Assembly: GCA_035942915.1 (NCBI GenBank)
Contig: DASZCR010000002.1
Coordinates: 1-34,312, forward strand
From: DASZCR01 sp035942915
Lineage (GTDB): Bacteria > Acidobacteriota > Blastocatellia > Pyrinomonadales > Pyrinomonadaceae
Reading direction: 5' to 3'
Length of the DNA stretch: 34,312 nt
How positions within the stretch are numbered: the first letter of the stretch is position 1; each line of letters opens with the position of its first letter. Made by a program: the position numbers and the translations under genes. The notes beneath the pieces were generated by a model, which did not search any database, was not told the DNA's origin, and saw only the letters and a program-made list of their open reading frames with translations. Positions 30,045-34,312 of this stretch are shown here, piece after piece.

Positions 30045-30873
30045 ATTTCGTTCTTCTGTCGCGCACAATCATCTTCGAGGTGCGCTTGTTCTTGCGCGTC
30101 TTGTAGCCGCGCGTCGGCTGTCCCCAGGGTGTCACCGGATGCCGGCCGCCGGAGGTCTTGCCTTCGCCGCCGCCGTGCGGGTGGTCAACCGGGTTCATCG
30201 CCACGCCGCGCACGTGCGGGCGAATGCCCTTCCAGCGCGAGCGTCCGGCCTTGCCGTAGGAGACGTTTTCGTGTTCGACGTTGCCGACCTGACCGATGGT
30301 CGCCATGCAAACGAGCGGCACGCGTCGCACCTCGCCCGAAGGCATCCGCAGTTGCGCGTAATCGCCCTCTTTGGCGACGAGTTGCGCGAACGCTCCGGCC
30401 GAGCGCGCCATCTGCCCGCCCTTGCCGGGACGCAGTTCGATGTTGTGAATCTGCGTGCCGAGCGGAATGTTGCGAATCGGCAGAGCGTTGCCGGGCAGGA
30501 TGTCTGCTTCGGGGCCGCTCATGATGGTCTTGCCGACTTCAAGCCCGACGGGCGAGAGGATGTAACGCTTCTCTCCGTCGAGATAGGTGACGAGCGCGAT
30601 GTGCGCCGAGCGGTTCGGGTCGTACTCAATCTGCGTGACGCGACCGGGGATGCCCGCCTTGTCGCGCTTAAAATCGACGATGCGATAGAAACGCTTGTGA
30701 CCGCCGCCACGCCGACGTACCGTGATGCGCCCGTCGTTGTTGCGCCCCGATATGCGCTTCTTGGGTTCGAGCAGAGCCTTTTCCGGCTCCGCGCCCGGTG
30801 TCAACTCGTCGCGCGTCAGATAGGTCTGGTAACGCCGCGCCGGTGATGTCGGTGTCAGTTTCTTGATGCCCAT
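30043..30873 (-). CDS. rplB: 50S ribosomal protein L2 (uL2)
   Basis: 276 aa. ISGRNNDGRITVRRRGGGHKRFYR, the SH3-like RNA-binding domain, and the strictly conserved VAMNPVDHPHGGGEGKTSGGRHPVTPWGQPTRG with the catalytic-centre-proximal His (in HPHGGGEG) are all present. The length is standard. The SD (GGAT) is weak. Confidence 0.97.
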   Translation of the reverse strand: MGIKKLTPTSPARRYQTYLTRDELTPGAEPEKALLEPKKRISGRNNDGRITVRRRGGGHKRFYRIVDFKRDKAGIPGRVTQIEYDPNRSAHIALVTYLDGEKRYILSPVGLEVGKTIMSGPEADILPGNALPIRNIPLGTQIHNIELRPGKGGQMARSAGAFAQLVAKEGDYAQLRMPSGEVRRVPLVCMATIGQVGNVEHENVSYGKAGRSRWKGIRPHVRGVAMNPVDHPHGGGEGKTSGGRHPVTPWGQPTRGYKTRKNKRTSKMIVRDRRTK

Positions 30874-30884
30874 AGCTTTATCCG

Positions 30885-30959
30885 GTGATGGGTGAGAGGT
30901 GATGGGTGATAAGAGAAAAACTGTTCTTTCCTATCACCTATTACCTATTACCTATCACT
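30885..30959. repeat. Heptad palindrome 17 (rplW/rplB)
   Basis: Left arm GTGATGG-GTGAGAG-GTGATGG-GTGATAA, core GAGAAAAACTGTTCTTTC, right arm CTATCACC-TATTACC-TATTACC-TATCAC. Confidence 0.92.
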
Positions 30960-30963
30960 GCTC

Positions 30964-31272
30964 TTATCCAATCGCTTCGCCGTAGTCGAACGGCGCTTCG
31001 CCTGCCTTCAGCGTGACGTAGGCTTTCTTCCAAGAAGGCTTACGCCCCTCGAAGCGCCCGCGCCGTGCCTTCTTGCCCATGTAGTTGATGGTGCGGACGG
31101 CATCGACCTGCACGTTGAAAATCTTCTCGACGGCCGACTTAATCTCCGGCTTCGTCGCGTGGCGGTCGACGCGGAAGGTCAACAACTGGCGAGCGTCGGA
31201 CGACTCCTCTTTCGCCACCAGCGCCTTCTCCGTGATGACCGGCGACTTGATGATGTCCCAAACCGTTCTCAT
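30964..31272 (-). CDS. rplW: 50S ribosomal protein L23 (uL23)
   Basis: 102 aa. WDIIKSPVITEKAL, then KPEIKSAVEKIFNVQVDAVRTINYMGKKARRGRFEGRKPSWKKAYVTLKAGE matches L23, the trigger factor and SRP docking site at the tunnel exit. The start overlaps nearly with the rplD stop (TAGGATG), and GAGGAGG in the rplD end is its SD, so translation is coupled. No element occurs in this 1-bp gap. Confidence 0.97.
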   Translation of the reverse strand: MRTVWDIIKSPVITEKALVAKEESSDARQLLTFRVDRHATKPEIKSAVEKIFNVQVDAVRTINYMGKKARRGRFEGRKPSWKKAYVTLKAGEAPFDYGEAIG

Positions 31273-31273
31273 C

Positions 31274-31948
31274 CTACGCGGCCTCCTCTGCTGTTTCCTG
31301 CTCCGCGCCGCCCGCGCGCTGCGGGTCGAGCATGCGGTTCAACTCTTCGGCGGCCGCGCGCGTCATGACCATCTTTTCGTGATAGAGCACGTCGTAGATG
31401 TTCAGGCCACGACTTGAGACAACCTTCGCGCGCTTGACGTTGCGCGACGCGAGCAAGAGGTTGTCGTTCGCCAGCGAGTCAACTATCAAAGTCTTGCCGT
31501 CGGCGACGCCGAGCGTGCCGAGCGCGCCGACAAAGGTCTTCGTCTTCGGCTGCTCGAAGGCAATCTCATCGAGGACAATCAGGTTGCCCTCGCGCAGACG
31601 CTCCGAGAGCGCCGAGCGCAGAGCGCCGCGCCGCATCTTCTTCGGCAGGTTCTGCGACCAATCGCGCGCCTGCGGCCCATGAACGTTGCCGCCGCCCTTC
31701 CAGAGCGGCGAGCGGAGACTGGCGATGCGCGCGCGCCCCGTGCCTTTCTGCTTCCAGAGCTTGCGCCCCGAACCGGACACGTCGCCGCGCGTCTTCGTCC
31801 CGACCGTGCCTGCCCGCGCGTTCGCCAGAAAGCCCTTGACGGCGGCATGGATGAGCGACTCGTTCAACTCCGCGCCGAAGACGGCGTCGGACAGTTCGAG
31901 GTCGGCGACCTCTTCGTTCTGCAAATTGCGCACCTTGACGGTAGGCAT
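31274..31948 (-). CDS. rplD: 50S ribosomal protein L4 (uL4)
   Basis: 224 aa from MPTVKVRNLQNEEV; 23 upstream codons are repeat read-through. The loop that reaches the tunnel is about 45-100 (GTKTRGDVSGSGRKLWKQKGTGRARIASLRSPLWKGGGNVHGP). It ends in a short acidic tail. In E. coli L4 controls the S10 operon by attenuation; no such leader is in view. The SD GGAG is 8 nt before the ATG. Confidence 0.96.
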   Translation of the reverse strand: MPTVKVRNLQNEEVADLELSDAVFGAELNESLIHAAVKGFLANARAGTVGTKTRGDVSGSGRKLWKQKGTGRARIASLRSPLWKGGGNVHGPQARDWSQNLPKKMRRGALRSALSERLREGNLIVLDEIAFEQPKTKTFVGALGTLGVADGKTLIVDSLANDNLLLASRNVKRAKVVSSRGLNIYDVLYHEKMVMTRAAAEELNRMLDPQRAGGAEQETAEEAA

Positions 31949-31961
31949 AAACTCAACTCCG

Positions 31962-32024
31962 GTGATAGGTGATGGGTGATAGGTAATAGGAGAAAGGCTT
32001 TTCTTATCACCTATCACTTATCAC
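31962..32024. repeat. Heptad palindrome 18 (rplC/rplD)
   Basis: Left arm GTGATAG-GTGATGG-GTGATAG-GTAATAG, core GAGAAAGGCTTTTC, right arm TTATCACC-TATCACT-TATCAC. It abuts the rplC stop TAG on one side and the rplD SD on the other. Confidence 0.92.
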
Positions 32025-32683
32025 TACTGCTTCTTCTGTCTCGCCGACTTGCGGACGATGACGACCGAGCCGTTCGCGCCCGGCACTGCGCCGCGCACCA
32101 TCAGCAGGTTGTTCTCCACATCGACGCGCGCTACGGTCAACCCCTTAACGGTCACCCGCTTGTCGCCCATGTGACCCGAAGAGCGCGTACCCTTGATGAC
32201 GCGCGAAGGGTAGGCCGACTGTCCGATAGAACCCGGCGCGCGCACGTTCATCGAACCGTGCGACTCCGGCCCCCGGTTGAAGTTGTGCCGCTTGACCGTA
32301 CCGGCGAAGCCGCGCCCCTTCGACTTGCCGACCACCTCAATCATGTCCCCGTCGGCAAACTGGTCAACGAGCACTTGGTCGCCGACGTTGACATCGCCAT
32401 TGGCGGCGTCGAGTCGAAACTCTTTGAGGACGCGCGTCGGCGGAAGCCCGCCGCCCGTCTTCTCGAAGTGGCCGCGCATCGGCTTGTTGACGTTCTTGAG
32501 CTTAATCGGTTTCTCTTCGACGAGGCCGACCTGCACGGCGTCATAGCCGTCGCGCCCGGTCGCCGACTTCTTCTGCACAACGACGCACGGCCCGGCCTTG
32601 ATGACCGTCACCGGAGTAACCGTCCCATCAGGAGCGAACAACTGCGTCATACCGACTTTCTTACCGATGATTCCGTTAATCAT
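32024..32683 (-). CDS. rplC: 50S ribosomal protein L3 (uL3)
   Basis: 219 aa from the ATG MINGIIGKKVGMTQLF, with GAGG 6 nt upstream; a GTG three bases earlier is also in frame. The C-terminal MNVRAPGSIGQSAYPSRVIKGTRSSGHMGDKRVTVKGLTV is canonical, as is the loop near the peptidyl-transferase centre (VGKSKGRGFAGTVKRHNFNRGPESHGS). The length is normal. Confidence 0.97.
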   Translation of the reverse strand: MINGIIGKKVGMTQLFAPDGTVTPVTVIKAGPCVVVQKKSATGRDGYDAVQVGLVEEKPIKLKNVNKPMRGHFEKTGGGLPPTRVLKEFRLDAANGDVNVGDQVLVDQFADGDMIEVVGKSKGRGFAGTVKRHNFNRGPESHGSMNVRAPGSIGQSAYPSRVIKGTRSSGHMGDKRVTVKGLTVARVDVENNLLMVRGAVPGANGSVVIVRKSARQKKQ

Positions 32684-32694
32684 CACTTACCTCG

Positions 32695-32770
32695 GTGATA
32701 GGTGAGAGGTGATAGGTGATAAGAGAAAGACAGGTTTTATCTTATGACCTATCACCTATCACCCATCACT
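32695..32770. repeat. Heptad palindrome 19 (rpsJ/rplC)
   Basis: Left arm GTGATAG-GTGAGAG-GTGATAG-GTGATAA, core GAGAAAGACAGGTTTTATC (reverse orientation relative to copies 6 and 16), right arm TTATGACC-TATCACC-TATCACC-CATCAC. Confidence 0.92.
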
Positions 32771-32773
32771 CTT

Positions 32774-33097
<324 letters not shown>

Positions 33098-33133
33098 GTT
33101 TTTCTCAACTCGTTTGAAACGCCCGGCGTCAGG

Positions 33134-34312
33134 CTACTCCACGATATCGGAGATAGTGCCTGCACCAACCGTTCTGCCACCCTCGCGAATAGCAAACCGT
33201 AGCCCCTTCTCCATCGCAATCGGCGTAATCAACGTCACTTCCATCGCCACATTATCCCCAGGCATCACCATCTCGACACCTTCCGGCAAGGTCGCTACCC
33301 CAGTCACATCCGTCGTCCGAAAATAGAACTGCGGTCGGTATCCCGTAAAGAACGGCGTGTGACGCCCGCCTTCCTCTTTCGTCAGAATGTAAGCCTCCGC
33401 TTTGAACTTCGTGTGCGGCGTAATACTGCCCGGTTTAGCAATCACCTGCCCACGCTCGATATCTCGCCGCTCCACACCTCTCAACAACAATCCGACGTTA
33501 TCTCCCGCCACACCCTCATCCAACAACTTCTTGAACATCTCGACACCCGTCACAACGGTCGTCCGCGTATCACGGATGCCGATAATCTCCACACTCTCGT
33601 TGACTTTGACACGTCCTCTCTCGACTCTGCCGGTCGCCACCGTCCCCCGCCCCTGAATGGTGAAGATGTCTTCGACCGGCATCAAGAACGGCTTCTCCAC
33701 ATCCCGCTCCGGAGTCGGAATGTAGCGGTCAACTTCGGCCATCAACTGGTCGACCGTCTCCTCCCACTTCGCTTCTCCGTTCAAGGCTCCCAAAGCTGAG
33801 CCTCTCACGACCGGAATGTCATCGCCGGGAAACTCATAAGCGGAAAGCAACTCTCTGACTTCGAGTTCGACCAGTTCCAAGAGTTCTTCATCATCGACGG
33901 CATCGACTTTGTTCATGAAGACGACCATCGCCGGCACTCCCACCTGACGAGCCAGCAGAATGTGCTCACGCGTCTGCGGCATCGGCCCATCTGTGGCGGC
34001 GACGACCAGAATCGCACCGTCCATCTGTGCCGCACCCGTAATCATGTTCTTGACGTAGTCGGCATGGCCCGGACAATCGACGTGCGCATAATGACGATTC
34101 GCTGTCTCGTACTCGACGTGGGCGGTCGCAATCGTGATGCCGCGCGCTTTCTCCTCCGGCGCATTGTCAATCGAGTCGAAGGCCCGCACCGTGATGCGCG
34201 GGTTGTGCTTGGCTAAGACTTTCGTAATCGCCGCCGTCAATGTCGTCTTCCCGTGATCGACGTGCCCGATGGTTCCGATGTTGACGTGCGGCTTCGACCG
34301 GTCAAATTTTTC
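33134..34312 (-). CDS. tuf: Elongation factor Tu, 5' end cut by the window edge
   Basis: 392 codons are visible. The first residues EKFDRSKPHVNIGTIGHVDHGKT show that only about 2-4 N-terminal residues are outside the window. G1 GHVDHGKT, G3 DCPGHADY, G4 NKVDAVDD (N-K-x-D) and GSALGALNG are intact, and the C-terminal barrels are complete to LRFAIREGGRTVGAGTISDIVE. It delivers aminoacyl-tRNA to the ribosome. Its codon choice is visibly different from its neighbours, with many TTG, AGA, GGT, GTG and GAT codons. The stop is TAG at 33134-33136. Confidence 0.98.
   Translation of the reverse strand, partial: EKFDRSKPHVNIGTIGHVDHGKTTLTAAITKVLAKHNPRITVRAFDSIDNAPEEKARGITIATAHVEYETANRHYAHVDCPGHADYVKNMITGAAQMDGAILVVAATDGPMPQTREHILLARQVGVPAMVVFMNKVDAVDDEELLELVELEVRELLSAYEFPGDDIPVVRGSALGALNGEAKWEETVDQLMAEVDRYIPTPERDVEKPFLMPVEDIFTIQGRGTVATGRVERGRVKVNESVEIIGIRDTRTTVVTGVEMFKKLLDEGVAGDNVGLLLRGVERRDIERGQVIAKPGSITPHTKFKAEAYILTKEEGGRHTPFFTGYRPQFYFRTTDVTGVATLPEGVEMVMPGDNVAMEVTLITPIAMEKGLRFAIREGGRTVGAGTISDIVE

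Overview
The window is a GC-rich bacterial chromosome segment whose backbone is one long minus-strand ribosomal-protein super-cluster. It runs tuf, S10 (rpsJ), spc and alpha operons to rplQ in the usual bacterial order. The Zn-ribbon S4 and S14, TatA, DksA, a MepA-like murein hydrolase and a bacterial-type accBC pair suggest a diderm. The codon and repeat style make me think of Acidobacteriota (Blastocatellia/Pyrinomonadaceae-like), but that is an inference and no rRNA is present to test it.

Layout from low to high coordinate: a multidomain peptidoglycan hydrolase (54-1673, -); a gap with a repeat and a small membrane protein (2038-2262, -); a plus-strand pair, rarA and a SAM methyltransferase, closed by a strong terminator (4758-4810); then only minus-strand genes. 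These are tatA, an HNH endonuclease, a proline iminopeptidase, comF, a dksA/traR gene with its own terminator, a sigma-54 activator AAA+ gene coupled to rsfS, nadD and obgE, rpmA-rplU with a near-consensus promoter and leader hairpin, accC-accB, and from 14878 to the right edge the 31-gene cluster rplQ-rpoA-rpsD-rpsK-rpsM-rpmJ-map-adk-secY-rplO-rpmD-rpsE-rplR-rplF-rpsH-rpsN-rplE-rplX-rplN-rpsQ-rpmC-rplP-rpsC-rplV-rpsS-rplB-rplW-rplD-rplC-rpsJ-tuf (tuf cut by the window edge). infA is absent from its usual place between map and rpmJ.

The most striking feature is a family of 21 intergenic palindromes made of 7-bp units (consensus GATRRGN). Each has a purine-rich heptad arm, a short core and a complementary pyrimidine-rich heptad arm. 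Seventeen of the 30 junctions in the ribosomal cluster carry one, and four more lie elsewhere. They are AT-richer than the genes, occur with an asymmetric core in both orientations, often begin exactly at or inside the upstream stop codon, and avoid tightly coupled junctions. Because 7 and 3 are coprime, the purine arm closes all three reading frames and the pyrimidine arm is open in all three frames, always encoding the same cyclic peptide (PITYHLS). This creates false N-terminal extensions on accC, map, rpmD, rplR, rpsH, rpsQ and rplD, and I trimmed those starts. Whether the elements are selfish DNA, mRNA-processing hairpins or regulators cannot be decided from sequence alone.
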